Positions 18,233-28,175 are shown, counted from the stretch's first letter. The stretch is 64,000 nucleotides of DNA from Clostridium tepidiprofundi DSM 19306 (GCF_001594005.1 NZ_LTBA01000001.1:62001-126000), one strand, 5' to 3'. The notes: generated by a model not told the origin, from the letters alone. A program made the numbers and translations.

Positions 18233-18685
18233 ATGAAAACTGAGAGACATGCTAGAATACTTGAAATAATTAATAGTATGGATATAGAAACTCAAGAAGA
18301 ATTGGCCAAACAACTAAAACTTAAAGGAATTGATGTAAAGCAATCAACATTGTCACGTGATATAAAAGAACTTAGGTTAACTAAGGTTCTATCAGATAAT
18401 AAAAAATATAAGTATGCGTCTATATCACATAAAAATAATGTAAAATCTGATAAACTTATAAAAATTTTTGCACAAACTGTTGTTAACGTAGAAAAGGTCA
18501 ATAATTTTATTGTTATAAAAACCATGTCAGGTTCTGCCTCTGCTGCAGCAGAAGTATTGGATTCGTTAAATTTAGAAGGCATGGCAGGATGCATAGCAGG
18601 CGATAATACTATTTTTGTATTGATGAGAAATGATGAGCAAGCACAGATAATGGTGAGCAAAATTATAAAATTGATGAATGATTAG
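18233..18685 (+). CDS. argR: Arginine repressor ArgR
   Basis: A 150-residue hexameric regulator of arginine metabolism. The N-terminal winged helix (RHARILEIINSM, then the recognition region QSTLSRDIKELRL) and C-terminal oligomerisation/arginine-binding domain (GSASAAAEVLDSL, MAGCIAGDNTIFVLMR) are clear. The start at 18233 follows GAGGG; an in-frame reading from 18218 adds five residues without a site. The linkage to nadK and recN is conserved in Firmicutes. Confidence 0.94.
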   Translation: MKTERHARILEIINSMDIETQEELAKQLKLKGIDVKQSTLSRDIKELRLTKVLSDNKKYKYASISHKNNVKSDKLIKIFAQTVVNVEKVNNFIVIKTMSGSASAAAEVLDSLNLEGMAGCIAGDNTIFVLMRNDEQAQIMVSKIIKLMND

Positions 18686-18739
18686 TTTATATAATTTAGA
18701 TTTTTGTAAAATATAAGTTATAAAAATAGGAGGAAATAT

Positions 18740-20440
18740 ATGCTTTTACAGTTAAATATTAAAAATTTTGCTCTTATAGAAGAATTGAGTATAGAATTTG
18801 ATAGGGGATTTAATGTGCTTACAGGAGAAACTGGTTCTGGTAAATCTATATTAATTGATGCAATAAGTTATGTATTAGGTGGAAAATTCAATAAAAATTG
18901 TATTAGAACTGGCGAAGAAAAAACATATGTAGAAGGAATTTTTACTATTGATAATGAGGAAGCTAAAATTTTTTTGGATGAAAATAGTATTGATTATGAT
19001 GATTTAATAATCATAAGTAGAGAAACATTTAGGTCTGGGCGAAGTATTGCCAAAATAAATGGAAAATCATTAATACTTTCCCAAATAAGAAAAATTGCAT
19101 CGGTTTTGATAGATATTCATGGACAACATAATAATCAAAATTTACTTAATCCAAGTAAGCATATTATGTACCTAGATTGGTATGGAAAAAATGAGCTTAA
19201 AGAGTATTTAACTGAATATAAAGAAAATTATAATTTAAGTAAGGAGATTGAAAAAAAAATTCGTAACTATGAATCACAAAAAGGAGAAGCAAATAAAAAA
19301 TTAGAGTTTATTAAATATCAGATTCAAGATATTGATAATGCTGATTTAAAAGAATGTGAAGAAGAGGAATTAAAATCCAAATTTTTGATGTTATCAAATG
19401 CAGAAAAATTAGATGAAGTATTAAATAGATGTCATGAAACATTATATAATAGTACTGATTCATTCAAATCGGTTTATGATAACTTAGATAGTGTTATAAG
19501 GGAACTTAAGAGCATTGAAACATATTCAAAAGATGTTAAAGGCATAATAGAAGTATTGGAGAATAGTTACTATAATGTTGAACAAAGTATTCATGATATT
19601 TCAGAAATAAGAAATACTATTTACTATGATAAGAATGAAATCGACTATGTTAATGAAAGATTATATAAGATAGAACAGTATAAAAACAAATACGGAGAGA
19701 GTATTAAAGATATATTGGATTATAGAAAAAAACTAGAAAATGAATATTATGAAATTGAAAATAGCATAGATATTGTTAAAAATTTAAGACAAAAAAAGAA
19801 AGATATAGATGATATTTTAGGAGAACAAGCTAAGAAACTTCATGAAATACGATGTTTAGTTGCTTCTAAATTAGAAAAGAGAATTCATGAAGAGTTGAAT
19901 TTTATAGGGTTAGAGAAATCAAAAATAAAAATAAATGTTATTTCGGAATCAAATTATAATAGCAGAGGTTGCGATAATGTTAAATTCTATATATCTACGA
20001 ATCCAGGAGAACCATTAAAACCATTAGAGAGCGTAATCTCTGGTGGAGAACTATCGAGAATTATGTTAGCACTGAAGACAGTGTTTATTGAAAATGATAA
20101 TATACCAACAGTTATTTTTGACGAAATAGACACTGGTATAAGTGGAAGAATTGCACAATGTGTTGGTGAAAAAATGTATCAGATATCAAAAATCCATCAA
20201 GTATTTTGTATAACCCATCTACCTCAAATAGCAAGTATGTCAGATCATAATTATTTGGTTAGTAAAAAAATAAAGAATAATAAGACATATACTCTTGTTA
20301 CTAAAATGACTCATCTTGAAAAATTAAATTCAATTGCAAAAATGATTGGAGGAAGTGATATAACCGATTTAGCTATAGAACATTCAAAAGAAATGATATA
20401 TATAGCTGAAGAAAAAAAGAAGAAGTTTGTAAAGCCATGA
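18740..20440 (+). CDS. recN: DNA repair protein RecN
   Basis: An SMC-like ATPase acting early at DNA double-strand breaks. The 566-residue protein has an N-terminal Walker A (TGETGSGKSILIDAI), a long central coiled coil with a short hinge (about residues 160-370), the ABC signature SGGELSRIMLALK, Walker B in VIFDEIDTGISG, and the D-loop and His switch (ITHLPQIASMSDH). GGAGG lies 6 bases before the ATG. No LexA box is evident in the short intergenic region upstream. Confidence 0.96.
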   Translation: MLLQLNIKNFALIEELSIEFDRGFNVLTGETGSGKSILIDAISYVLGGKFNKNCIRTGEEKTYVEGIFTIDNEEAKIFLDENSIDYDDLIIISRETFRSGRSIAKINGKSLILSQIRKIASVLIDIHGQHNNQNLLNPSKHIMYLDWYGKNELKEYLTEYKENYNLSKEIEKKIRNYESQKGEANKKLEFIKYQIQDIDNADLKECEEEELKSKFLMLSNAEKLDEVLNRCHETLYNSTDSFKSVYDNLDSVIRELKSIETYSKDVKGIIEVLENSYYNVEQSIHDISEIRNTIYYDKNEIDYVNERLYKIEQYKNKYGESIKDILDYRKKLENEYYEIENSIDIVKNLRQKKKDIDDILGEQAKKLHEIRCLVASKLEKRIHEELNFIGLEKSKIKINVISESNYNSRGCDNVKFYISTNPGEPLKPLESVISGGELSRIMLALKTVFIENDNIPTVIFDEIDTGISGRIAQCVGEKMYQISKIHQVFCITHLPQIASMSDHNYLVSKKIKNNKTYTLVTKMTHLEKLNSIAKMIGGSDITDLAIEHSKEMIYIAEEKKKKFVKP

Positions 20441-20460
20441 TTCATATGAACTATGGCTTT
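20431..20460 (+). terminator. Terminator overlapping the recN stop
   Basis: The inverted repeat AAAGCCATGATTCA...TGAACTATGGCTTT includes the recN TGA stop and is followed by an A/T-rich tail. It closes the nusB-recN gene run. Confidence 0.7.
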
Positions 20461-20586
20461 ATTATTTTACCTATAAAGTTTTAATAATAAAATTCTTTGG
20501 TACTAATTCAAATTATATTGTAGCATAATATAGGTCTTTATTGGGAAATTTAAATTTAACGAAAGAAAATTGGGGGGAAATTAATT

Positions 20587-21900
20587 ATGAAGATAAAGCA
20601 AAAAATGATAAATTATTTTTTATTTCCTATTCTGATTTTTGGAATATTTAATTTATCGATTTTACAAGACTCCCACTTCTATAAGTGGGAGATTGAAGAT
20701 TGTGCTTCAGGTGGAGTAGAGTCTCCACCTGAAGTCCCGATGTTTTGCTTTAGCAAAACGAGTTCACTGTATGCTTATAAAGACTTTAGTATGTTTCATA
20801 AAGAATATTCATCGAATGAAATTATGTGCTTTTTAAATAAAAAAAATAATTCTAATAAAAATTTTTCTGAAATAAAAGCAAATTGTAAGCACATTGCAAA
20901 CAAGGCCAATATAAAAAGTTCAAACACAAAATCAATAAAAGATGTTAGATTATATCCTGGAGGACAGCCTGTTGGCATTAAAATAAATACAAAAGGTGTT
21001 TTAGTTGTCGGAATTTCTGATATAAAAACAGATATGGGTATAAAAGACAGTCCTGCTGCTTTAGCTGGAATTGAGATAGGTGATACCATTTTAAAGATTA
21101 ATAGCGAGAAAATAAACGATTCTGAAGATGTTTCAAGAGTAGTTAATTACAACAAGAATAAGCAAATAGATATTCAAATAGAAAGGAATGGTGAAGTTTC
21201 AATAAAGAAAATAAAGCCTGTAAAGAGCATATCTGATGACAAATATAAGATAGGTCTGTGGATAAGGGATAGTACTTCAGGGATTGGAACATTAACATAT
21301 TACAGTCCAAATAATCATGAATTTGCAGCACTAGGACATGGAATAACTGATATAGATACAGGGAAAATAATGAGCGTAAGAGATGGTGAGATAGTACCGT
21401 CAACAATATTATCGGTAAAAAAAGGAGTAAGAGGAGTTCCAGGTGAACTAAGAGGTATATTTACTAGCGAAGATCAATCATTGGGTAGTATAAAAATGAA
21501 TACTGAATGTGGTATATTTGGAGTGGCAAGAGTTAATATATATAATCGTGTTTTTAGTACACCATTACCTGTTGCCTCGAAAAATGAAGTAAAAGTAGGA
21601 AAAGCTCAAATAATAACAACAATTGATGGTAGTGTTCCTAAATTGTATGATATTGAAATAGAGAAGTTAATTAAACAAAACAAGCCATCATCTAAGAGTA
21701 TGATAATTAGGATTGTTGATAAAGAATTACTAGAAAAAACAGGTGGAATAGTTCAAGGAATGAGTGGAAGCCCAATTATTCAGGATGGAAAGATTGTGGG
21801 TGCTGTAACGCATGTGTTAGTGAATAGACCAGATGTAGGTTATGGAATATATATAGAATGGATGCTCAGAGATTCTGGTATTTTGGTGTCGCTTAATTGA
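20587..21900 (+). CDS. spoIVB: SpoIVB serine peptidase (SigK checkpoint), with an insert
   Basis: A forespore-made S55-family peptidase that signals across the intermembrane space to release SigK processing. The 437-residue protein has a membrane anchor (about 9-26), a PDZ domain (about 140-215, with SPAALAGIEIGDTILKINSE), and the SpoIVB peptidase domain with the catalytic His in AALGHGITDID (about 249) and Ser in GMSGSPIIQ (about 392). Residues 27-60 are translated from the three-hairpin repeat at 20665-20767, right after the anchor; no stop arises, so the protein stays intact but carries a foreign linker with two Cys. GGGG lies before the ATG. Whether the insert affects function is not visible. 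Confidence 0.93.
   Translation: MKIKQKMINYFLFPILIFGIFNLSILQDSHFYKWEIEDCASGGVESPPEVPMFCFSKTSSLYAYKDFSMFHKEYSSNEIMCFLNKKNNSNKNFSEIKANCKHIANKANIKSSNTKSIKDVRLYPGGQPVGIKINTKGVLVVGISDIKTDMGIKDSPAALAGIEIGDTILKINSEKINDSEDVSRVVNYNKNKQIDIQIERNGEVSIKKIKPVKSISDDKYKIGLWIRDSTSGIGTLTYYSPNNHEFAALGHGITDIDTGKIMSVRDGEIVPSTILSVKKGVRGVPGELRGIFTSEDQSLGSIKMNTECGIFGVARVNIYNRVFSTPLPVASKNEVKVGKAQIITTIDGSVPKLYDIEIEKLIKQNKPSSKSMIIRIVDKELLEKTGGIVQGMSGSPIIQDGKIVGAVTHVLVNRPDVGYGIYIEWMLRDSGILVSLN
20665..20767 (-). repeat. Three-hairpin repeat, copy 2, translated inside spoIVB
   Basis: The best-preserved copy (103 bp). Read on the plus strand it has three perfect or near-perfect stems: CTCCCACTTCTATAAGTGGGAG, CTTCAGGTGGAG with CTCCACCTGAAG, and GTTTTGCTTTAGCAAAAC, ending GAGTTCAC. 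It is inverted relative to the other two copies. The hairpin arrangement is what I associate with the 3' ends of clostridial IS200/IS605-type tnpB elements. Here the + strand reads through as spoIVB codons 27-60 without a stop. Confidence 0.8.
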
Positions 21901-21921
21901 AAGTAGTAAGTGTGAAATGTA

Positions 21922-21970
21922 GAAATATTCTAAAAAGGATAGTGCATATTATCTTTTTTAGAATATTCTT
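21922..21970 (+). terminator. Hairpin terminator after spoIVB
   Basis: TATTCTAAAAAGGATA and TATCTTTTTTAGAATA form a long stem 25 bases after the spoIVB stop. The second arm contains a T run. It separates spoIVB from the spo0A promoter. Confidence 0.6.
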
Positions 21971-22002
21971 ACAACAAAAGAACAGAAATTCACTCTTTTT
22001 AG

Positions 22003-22031
22003 AAGGAATTATGAGTTTTATGTAGAATACT
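22003..22031 (+). promoter_or_regulatory. SigH-type promoter of spo0A
   Basis: GAAGGAATT (22003-22011) fits the SigH -35 consensus RNAGGAWWW. After an 11-base spacer, GTAGAATAC (22023-22031) fits the -10 consensus RNNGAATWW in all but the last base. It lies about 70 bases before the spo0A start, and spo0A is a known SigH target in Bacillus and clostridia. No Spo0A box was found next to it. Confidence 0.6.
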
Positions 22032-22100
22032 ATGATTGTTAGTATATGGAAGTTGATTTAGTATTCTAAATTAGCAATTTATTTTAAAGGGGAGTTTTTT

Positions 22101-22922
22101 ATGGAAGAATCGAGAATAAGAGTTTTAATTGCAGATGATAACCAAGAATTTTGTAGTATTTTGAGTGATTATCTATTGACACAGAGGGATATTCTTGTTG
22201 TAGGCATTGCAAAAGACGGTATTGAAGCCTTAGAACTTATTGAGGAAAAGAAACCTGATCTTGTTGTGCTAGATATTATAATGCCTCAGTTAGATGGCTT
22301 AGGTGTGCTAGAAAGATTACATACTATGGAGATTGATTCACTACCTAAGATTATAGTTCTTTCTGCTGTTGGACAAGATAAAATAACTCAGAGGGCAATA
22401 ACATTGGGTGCGGATTATTACGTTGTAAAGCCTTTTGACATGGATGTATTTACGAAAAGAATTCGACAAATGTATAATAATACGATATCCAGTGTTAACG
22501 AAAATGTTACGAAAACGGTGCATAATGATAGCGTTGAGAGGGTAAATGTGAGTGACAAAAGTAGAACTTTTGATTTAGAAGCTGAGATAACGAGTATTAT
22601 TCATGAAATTGGTGTACCAGCACACATAAAAGGATACATGTATTTAAGAGAAGCTATTACAATGGTTGTTAATAATATGGAATTATTGTCTGCTGTTACA
22701 AAAGAATTATATCCATCAATTGCTAAGAAATATAATACTACGGCAAGTAGGGTTGAAAGAGCAATAAGACACGCTATAGAAGTTGCTTGGAATAGAGGGC
22801 AAGTTGATACTATTGACAAGCTATTTGGTTATACTGTGCATAATACCAAAGGTAAGCCAACTAATAGTGAATTTATAGCAATGGTAGCTGATAAGCTAAG
22901 ATTAGAAAATAGGGTAAGCTAG
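22101..22922 (+). CDS. spo0A: Sporulation master regulator Spo0A
   Basis: A 273-residue response regulator. The N-terminal receiver has the acidic pocket (LIADDN) and phospho-acceptor Asp in [13 protein letters not shown] (about residue 56), with the Lys switch in [10 protein letters not shown]. The C-terminal effector domain has the strictly conserved [19 protein letters not shown] and the recognition helix region [27 protein letters not shown] lies 8 bases before the ATG. It is monocistronic, between terminators, downstream of spoIVB as in most endospore formers. Confidence 0.98.
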   Translation: MEESRIRVLIADDNQEFCSILSDYLLTQRDILVVGIAKDGIEALELIEEKKPDLVVLDIIMPQLDGLGVLERLHTMEIDSLPKIIVLSAVGQDKITQRAITLGADYYVVKPFDMDVFTKRIRQMYNNTISSVNENVTKTVHNDSVERVNVSDKSRTFDLEAEITSIIHEIGVPAHIKGYMYLREAITMVVNNMELLSAVTKELYPSIAKKYNTTASRVERAIRHAIEVAWNRGQVDTIDKLFGYTVHNTKGKPTNSEFIAMVADKLRLENRVS

Positions 22923-22933
22923 ATAGATGAGGT

Positions 22934-22965
22934 ACCTATGTGCAGATGCATGTAGGTTTTATATT
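22934..22965 (+). terminator. Terminator after spo0A
   Basis: ACCTATGTGCA and TGCATGTAGGT pair with two G-U wobbles and are followed by TTTTATATTTTT, 11 bases after the stop. Confidence 0.7.
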
Positions 22966-23027
22966 TTTGCATATAACCTTCCTGATTAACATAAATATTT
23001 AAATAAGATTGATTAGGGAGGATTGCT

Positions 23028-23666
23028 ATGGTTACTCAAAATAAAAATTTTGTATTATTCAAAAAGCATATCAAGAACAATATTGTTTTATATGCTATTT
23101 CTGTGTTTTGTGTTTTAATAGGAATAGTATTGGGTGTTAATGTTGTTAAGCATACTGATCACATTAATAGAATGATTTTGAATCTAAATAATTATATTAA
23201 TATGCTTAAAGACAATACAATTACATTCAAGAATTTGTTTTTGAATAGTTTGGTAGGGTATTTACCTTTTGTAATATATATTTGGATTTTCGGATTTACA
23301 ATATTTGGAATACCATTTACAATATTATTAGATATGTATAAAGGATATACTGTGGGTTTTACTTTTTATTTTTTACTTTTAGTATTAGACTACAAAGCTA
23401 AATGGATAGTGTTGATGTTTATTATATTTCAAAATGTCATTTTTATACCTAGTGTAGTGATTTTTTCTGTTATTTCAATGCGTTTTTCACTAAAAATTAA
23501 TTTGAAAAATATGAACAAAAACAAATCACAAAGTTTTTTTAGTCAAGTTATTTCATATTTCATTACATTTGTAATAATATTTTGTATAATGTCAATAGGA
23601 TTTTTAGTAGAAGGTTTAACAGGTAGTATTTCTATGGATATATTAGCTAAAAATTTAGTGCATTGA
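23028..23666 (+). CDS. spoIIM: Stage II sporulation protein M
   Basis: A 212-residue polytopic membrane protein with about five helices (residues 17-38, 68-92, 94-118, 122-150, 175-200). It fits the SpoIIM family, a partner of SpoIID and SpoIIP in septal peptidoglycan removal during engulfment. The conserved segment FKNLFLNSLVGYLPFVIYIW lies in the expected position. GGGAGG precedes the ATG by 6 bases. In related genomes a xerD recombinase gene often follows; none is present here. Confidence 0.88.
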   Translation: MVTQNKNFVLFKKHIKNNIVLYAISVFCVLIGIVLGVNVVKHTDHINRMILNLNNYINMLKDNTITFKNLFLNSLVGYLPFVIYIWIFGFTIFGIPFTILLDMYKGYTVGFTFYFLLLVLDYKAKWIVLMFIIFQNVIFIPSVVIFSVISMRFSLKINLKNMNKNKSQSFFSQVISYFITFVIIFCIMSIGFLVEGLTGSISMDILAKNLVH

Positions 23667-23858
23667 AATAATAATGAAAAAATATTGTTAAGAATTTAAA
23701 TTTACTAGACAACTATTTATGAAAATAGTAAAATAATATTTACAAGTTCTCGTAATATATAAGTGCTATGAAATATGTAGAATGATAGTATAGATACATG
23801 TAAATAATACTAGTGGAATGTTAAAATTATATTTTTAGCACAATAATTTATTGTTAGA

Positions 23859-23922
23859 AAGGAGTTGAGGGACATTGAACAACAGAATAGCATAGTGTTT
23901 TTGAATAATGTTGTTCAATGCG
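23859..23922 (+). other. Inverted repeat and mini-ORF in the spoIIM-deoB gap
   Basis: The 262-base gap between spoIIM and deoB holds no gene of normal size. Near its end AAAGGAGTTGAGGG stands before a TTG that opens a six-codon frame (23876-23893), and the TTGAACAAC there is repeated inverted as GTTGTTCAA at 23912-23920, just before the deoB start. The strong ribosome site serves only the mini-ORF as written. It may be a relic of a lost gene such as xerD, or a leader that modulates deoB. Confidence 0.35.
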
Positions 23923-23928
23923 AAAGTT

Positions 23929-25110
23929 ATGACAAATAGAGTGATACTTATAGTGTTAGATAGTGTTGGCATGGGTGAACTTCCTGATTCTGCAGAATAT
24001 GGAGATAAAGGCAGTAATACTATTGGAAATATTTCAAAAAAAATTGGTGGATTGAAGTTGCCTAATTTAGAAAAATTAGGATTAGGTAATATTGATGGTA
24101 TGGTTGGCATAGAAAAGTGTGAAGATGCAATTGGTGCATACGGAAGATGTGCAGAATTATCAAAAGGGAAAGATACCATAACTGGACATTGGGAGATGTC
24201 AGGTATTATTTTAAATACTCCATTAAATACCTATCCTAATGGTTTTCCTGATGACATAATAAAAGAATTTGAAGAAAAGATAGGTACAAAAATTTTAGGA
24301 AATAAAGTTGCTTCAGGTACAGAAATAATCAAAGAATTAGGTGAAGAACATCAGAAAACAGGATATCCTATTGTATATACATCTGCTGATAGTGTTTTTC
24401 AGATTGCGGCACATGAAGATGTAATTCCCCTTGAAAAATTATATGATATGTGTATGATTGCAAGAAAAATGTTAGTTGGCGATAAAATGGTAGGAAGGGT
24501 AATTGCAAGACCATTTATTGGTGACAAAGGTGAATATACAAGGACTGCAAATAGGCACGATTATGCTATTGATCCATTTGATAAAACAATACTTGAGTAC
24601 ATAAGTGAAAAAGATTTAAATGTGATGGCAGTAGGTAAGATTGAGGATATATTCAATGGAAAAGGAATTACAGATGCTGTTCATACAAAAGGAAATATGG
24701 ATGGAGTTGATAAAACTTTAGAATATATTAAGACTAACAAAGCAGGGTTGATATTTACTAATCTTGTTGATTTTGATATGAAATATGGTCACAGAAATGA
24801 TGTTGAAGGTTATGCAAATGCTCTTGTTGAATTTGATAATAGACTTCCAGAAATAATAGATGCTATGTCCGAACAAGATGTTTTAATAATAACGGCTGAT
24901 CATGGCTGTGATCCTACAACAAGCAGTACAGATCATTCAAGAGAGTATATTCCAGTTTTAATTTACGGTTCACAAATAAAACCAAATGTGAATATAGGTA
25001 CAAGAAAATGTTTTTGTGATATAGGAAAAACTATTCTTGATGTGTTGAATATTGAAAATGAATTAAATGGTGAAAGTTTCAAAAAAGTAATTTTACAAGA
25101 TAAGCACTAA
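23929..25110 (+). CDS. deoB: Phosphopentomutase
   Basis: Interconverts (deoxy)ribose-1-phosphate and -5-phosphate, linking nucleoside phosphorolysis to sugar metabolism. The 393-residue protein belongs to the alkaline phosphatase superfamily. The metal ligand region [12 protein letters not shown] with the N-terminal Asp, the phosphoacceptor Thr in [11 protein letters not shown], and the C-terminal [23 protein letters not shown] metal site are present. The start at 23929 ([14 protein letters not shown]) fits the family; an in-frame ATG at 23908 is possible. It leads a salvage operon with two PNPs and pdp. Confidence 0.94.
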   Translation: MTNRVILIVLDSVGMGELPDSAEYGDKGSNTIGNISKKIGGLKLPNLEKLGLGNIDGMVGIEKCEDAIGAYGRCAELSKGKDTITGHWEMSGIILNTPLNTYPNGFPDDIIKEFEEKIGTKILGNKVASGTEIIKELGEEHQKTGYPIVYTSADSVFQIAAHEDVIPLEKLYDMCMIARKMLVGDKMVGRVIARPFIGDKGEYTRTANRHDYAIDPFDKTILEYISEKDLNVMAVGKIEDIFNGKGITDAVHTKGNMDGVDKTLEYIKTNKAGLIFTNLVDFDMKYGHRNDVEGYANALVEFDNRLPEIIDAMSEQDVLIITADHGCDPTTSSTDHSREYIPVLIYGSQIKPNVNIGTRKCFCDIGKTILDVLNIENELNGESFKKVILQDKH

Positions 25111-25173
25111 GTATAGAAATAAATATTAATAATTAAAATTTAATTAAACAAAAACAGGAGGATGAATACGAAA

Positions 25174-25989
25174 ATGAATTTATTAAAGATAAAAGAAAGT
25201 GTTGATTATATAAAAAATATTATTAAGGAAGAACCAGAAATTGGAGCAATACTAGGCTCAGGGCTTGGTGTTATGGCAGATAGTTTAGAGGATAAAATAA
25301 TAATCAAGTATTCAGATGTTCCTAATATGCCAAATTCAACTGTTAAAGGTCATGCAGGTCAATTTGTTTATGGTAAATTAAATGGTAAGAAAGTAATTAT
25401 GATGCAAGGAAGATTTCATTACTATGAAGGAAATTCGATGGAGTTATTAGGATTACCTGTTTACATAATGAAATATTTAGGGGTTGAAAAATTAATAGTT
25501 ACTAATGCAGCAGGAGGTGTTAATACGGAATATTCTCCTGGAGATTTGATGATAATAAAAGATCATATAAACTTTTCATTTAACAATCCGTTGATTGGAC
25601 AAAATGATGAGGAAATTGGACCAAGATTTCCAGATATGTCTACTGCATATGATAGAGAACTTATTAAACTTGCAGAAGATACAGCAGCAGAATTGAATAT
25701 AGATATTAAAAAAGGAACATATTTTATGATGACTGGTCCTTCATATGAAACACCAGCAGAAATTAGAATGATTAGGATATTGGGAGGAGATGCAGTTGGT
25801 ATGTCAACTGTACCAGAGGTAGTAGCAGCTAATCACTGTGGTATGAAGGTATTGGGAATTTCATGCATTACAAATATGGCTGCTGGAATATTAGAACAAC
25901 CATTAAATCATGCAGAGGTAATTGAAACATCTAATAAAGTTAGGAGCATATTTGTTGATTTTGTATCTGAATTGATAAAAAACATGTAA
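25174..25989 (+). CDS. punA: Purine nucleoside phosphorylase I
   Basis: Trimeric-type PNP splitting inosine or guanosine with phosphate. The 271-residue protein has GSGLGVMAD, KGHAGQFVYG, GRFHYYEGNSMEL, VTNAAGGVN and the base-binding Glu in GPSYETPAEIRM. The residue equivalent to human Asn243 is Asn (SCITNMAAG), as in enzymes for 6-oxopurines. Its start is 25174; an ATG at 25162 directly abuts GGAGG and cannot be used. A close paralog follows 16 bases downstream. Confidence 0.93.
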   Translation: MNLLKIKESVDYIKNIIKEEPEIGAILGSGLGVMADSLEDKIIIKYSDVPNMPNSTVKGHAGQFVYGKLNGKKVIMMQGRFHYYEGNSMELLGLPVYIMKYLGVEKLIVTNAAGGVNTEYSPGDLMIIKDHINFSFNNPLIGQNDEEIGPRFPDMSTAYDRELIKLAEDTAAELNIDIKKGTYFMMTGPSYETPAEIRMIRILGGDAVGMSTVPEVVAANHCGMKVLGISCITNMAAGILEQPLNHAEVIETSNKVRSIFVDFVSELIKNM

Positions 25990-26005
25990 ATTAGGAGGGG
26001 GTATT

Positions 26006-26824
26006 ATGAGTCTTATAGATAAAATTAAATATGCTGCAGATTACATTAGAAATATATACTCTGGTAAAATTGATGTTGCTGTAATACTGGGTTCAGGATT
26101 AGGTTCTTTAGTAGAATATATTGATAATAAAGTTGTAATAAAATATTCTGATATACCAAATTTCCCCAAATCTACAGTAAAGGGTCATGCTGGAGAATTG
26201 ATTATAGGTGATTTAGAGGGAAAAAAAGTACTGGCTATGAATGGTAGATTTCATTATTATGAAGGATATAGCATGGAAACAGTTACATTTCCTGTTAGAG
26301 TAATGAAGTTCTTAGGAGTAGAAAAATTGATTGTTACCAATGCGGCTGGGGGAATGAATCCAGAATTTGAACCAGCAGACTTAATGATTATTACTGATCA
26401 TATAAATATGATTGGAGATAATCCATTAATAGGACCAAATTATGATGAACTGGGAGCAAGATTTCCAGATATGTCTAATGCATATGACAAACAGTTAATA
26501 GAACTTGCTAAGAATTGTGCTAAAAGATTAGATATAGATATCAAAGAGGGTGTTTATATACCTGTTTCAGGTCCAAATTATGAAACACCAGCAGAATTGA
26601 AAATGCTTAGAACTATTGGTGGAGATGCTGTAGGTATGTCAACTGTGCCTGAAGTTATTGTGGCTAATCACATGAGTATGAAAGTATTAGGCGTATCATG
26701 TATAACTGATATGGCACTTGCTGATGAATTAGAACCATTGGAACATTCAAAAGTTGTTGAGACTGCAAACAGGGCACAAAAGAAATTTGTTAATTTAGTA
26801 AAAGAGGTTATAAAAGAACTTTAA
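26006..26824 (+). CDS. punA2: Purine nucleoside phosphorylase paralog with N-to-D change in the base pocket
   Basis: A 272-residue paralog of the preceding gene, sharing GSGLGSLVE, KGHAGELIIG, GRFHYYEGYSMET, VTNAAGGMN and GPNYETPAELKM. The key difference is in the purine pocket: where copy I has SCITNMAAG this one has SCITDMALAD, replacing the Asn that reads a 6-oxo group by Asp. In human PNP the N243D change is known to shift preference to adenosine, and MTA phosphorylases carry Asp there. A 6-aminopurine substrate is therefore inferred. AGGAGGGGG precedes the ATG. Confidence 0.9.
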   Translation: MSLIDKIKYAADYIRNIYSGKIDVAVILGSGLGSLVEYIDNKVVIKYSDIPNFPKSTVKGHAGELIIGDLEGKKVLAMNGRFHYYEGYSMETVTFPVRVMKFLGVEKLIVTNAAGGMNPEFEPADLMIITDHINMIGDNPLIGPNYDELGARFPDMSNAYDKQLIELAKNCAKRLDIDIKEGVYIPVSGPNYETPAELKMLRTIGGDAVGMSTVPEVIVANHMSMKVLGVSCITDMALADELEPLEHSKVVETANRAQKKFVNLVKEVIKEL

Positions 26825-26870
26825 TTTGCAAAAATATGGGTTAAATTACATGTTATGAGGAGTTGATATA

Positions 26871-28175
26871 ATGAGAATGTATGATTTGATTCTCAAAAAA
26901 AGAAATGGTGAAGAGTTAACTACAGAGGAAATAAATTATTTTATTGAAAACTATACACAAGGTAATATACCTGATTATCAAGTTTCTGCGTTGCTAATGG
27001 CTATATTTTTTCAAAAAATGACTGAGAGAGAGACAGTTGACTTAACAATGGCTATAGTTAATTCAGGAGATACCCTGGATTTGTCTAAAATAGAAGGTAT
27101 TAAGGTTGATAAGCACAGCACTGGTGGAGTAGGCGATACTACTACATTAGTTTTAGCACCTATGGTTGCATCACTAGGGATACCAGTAGCTAAGATGTCA
27201 GGTAGAGGATTAGGTCATACTGGAGGTACAATAGATAAATTGGAATCATTCGAAGGATTCTCTGTTGAGATGAGTGAAGATGAGTTTATAAGTAATGTTA
27301 ATATGCATAAAATAGCTGTTGGCGGACAAACAGGGGTACTTGCACCAGCAGATAAAAAATTGTATGCTTTAAGGGATGTTACTGCAACGGTTGATAATAT
27401 TTCTCTCATTGCTTCGAGTATTATGAGTAAAAAAATAGCAGCAGGTGCTGATGCCATTGTACTTGATGTAAAAGTTGGGGATGGTGCATTTATGAAAACA
27501 CCAGAAGATGCTCAAGCATTAGCAGAAGAAATGGTTAAAATAGGAAATGGAGTTGGAAGAGAAACTAGAGCTGTTATTTCTGACATGGATCAGCCATTAG
27601 GCTTTGCTATAGGGAATGCATTAGAAGTAAAAGAGGCTATTAGTACATTGAAGGGTGAAGGACCTGCTGATTTACTTGAATTATGTTTGACATTAGGCAG
27701 CAATATGGTAGTTCTTGCGAAAAAAGCTGAAGATTTGAATCAAGCTAGAAAAATGTTAATGGATACTATATCTAATGGAAGTGCTTTAGCAAAATTCAAA
27801 GAGTTCATAGATGCACAAGGTGGGGATTCATCATTTGTTGATTTTCCAGATAAACTACCTAAAGCAAAATATATTATTCCAGTTGAGAGTGACAGAGATG
27901 GTGTTGTTGAAAAAATTAACGCTCAAAATATGGGATTGATTGCTATGGAACTTGGGGCTGGTCGAGCTACGAAAGAGAGCGAAATTGATTTAGCTGTTGG
28001 TATTGTATTAAGTAAAAAAAGAGGAGATAAAATAAGTAAAGGTGATATATTAGCATATGTTCATGCAAATGATGTTGAAAAGGCTGAAAAAGCGAAACAA
28101 CAAATAATAAAGAATTTTGTTATTAGTAAAAATTATATAAATGATATTCCTTTGATATATAATATAATTAAATAG
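26871..28175 (+). CDS. pdp: Pyrimidine-nucleoside phosphorylase
   Basis: Phosphorolysis of thymidine, uridine and deoxyuridine. The 434-residue protein has the signature [16 protein letters not shown] (within residues 108-123), the phosphate-binding [14 protein letters not shown], the [12 protein letters not shown] segment and a C-terminal alpha/beta domain. The start is ATG at 26871 behind GAGG. It is the last gene of the deoB-PNP-PNP-pdp salvage operon, which is closed by a terminator. Confidence 0.94.
   Translation: MRMYDLILKKRNGEELTTEEINYFIENYTQGNIPDYQVSALLMAIFFQKMTERETVDLTMAIVNSGDTLDLSKIEGIKVDKHSTGGVGDTTTLVLAPMVASLGIPVAKMSGRGLGHTGGTIDKLESFEGFSVEMSEDEFISNVNMHKIAVGGQTGVLAPADKKLYALRDVTATVDNISLIASSIMSKKIAAGADAIVLDVKVGDGAFMKTPEDAQALAEEMVKIGNGVGRETRAVISDMDQPLGFAIGNALEVKEAISTLKGEGPADLLELCLTLGSNMVVLAKKAEDLNQARKMLMDTISNGSALAKFKEFIDAQGGDSSFVDFPDKLPKAKYIIPVESDRDGVVEKINAQNMGLIAMELGAGRATKESEIDLAVGIVLSKKRGDKISKGDILAYVHANDVEKAEKAKQQIIKNFVISKNYINDIPLIYNIIK

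Noticed and set aside
20505-20535. SigG/SigF promoter before spoIVB
   Set aside because: CATAATA fits a -10 box, but no convincing -35 box is found at the right distance, so it was not listed.
23667-23858. Purine riboswitch before the nucleoside-salvage operon
   Set aside because: The gap lacks the conserved junction and loop motifs of purine aptamers.
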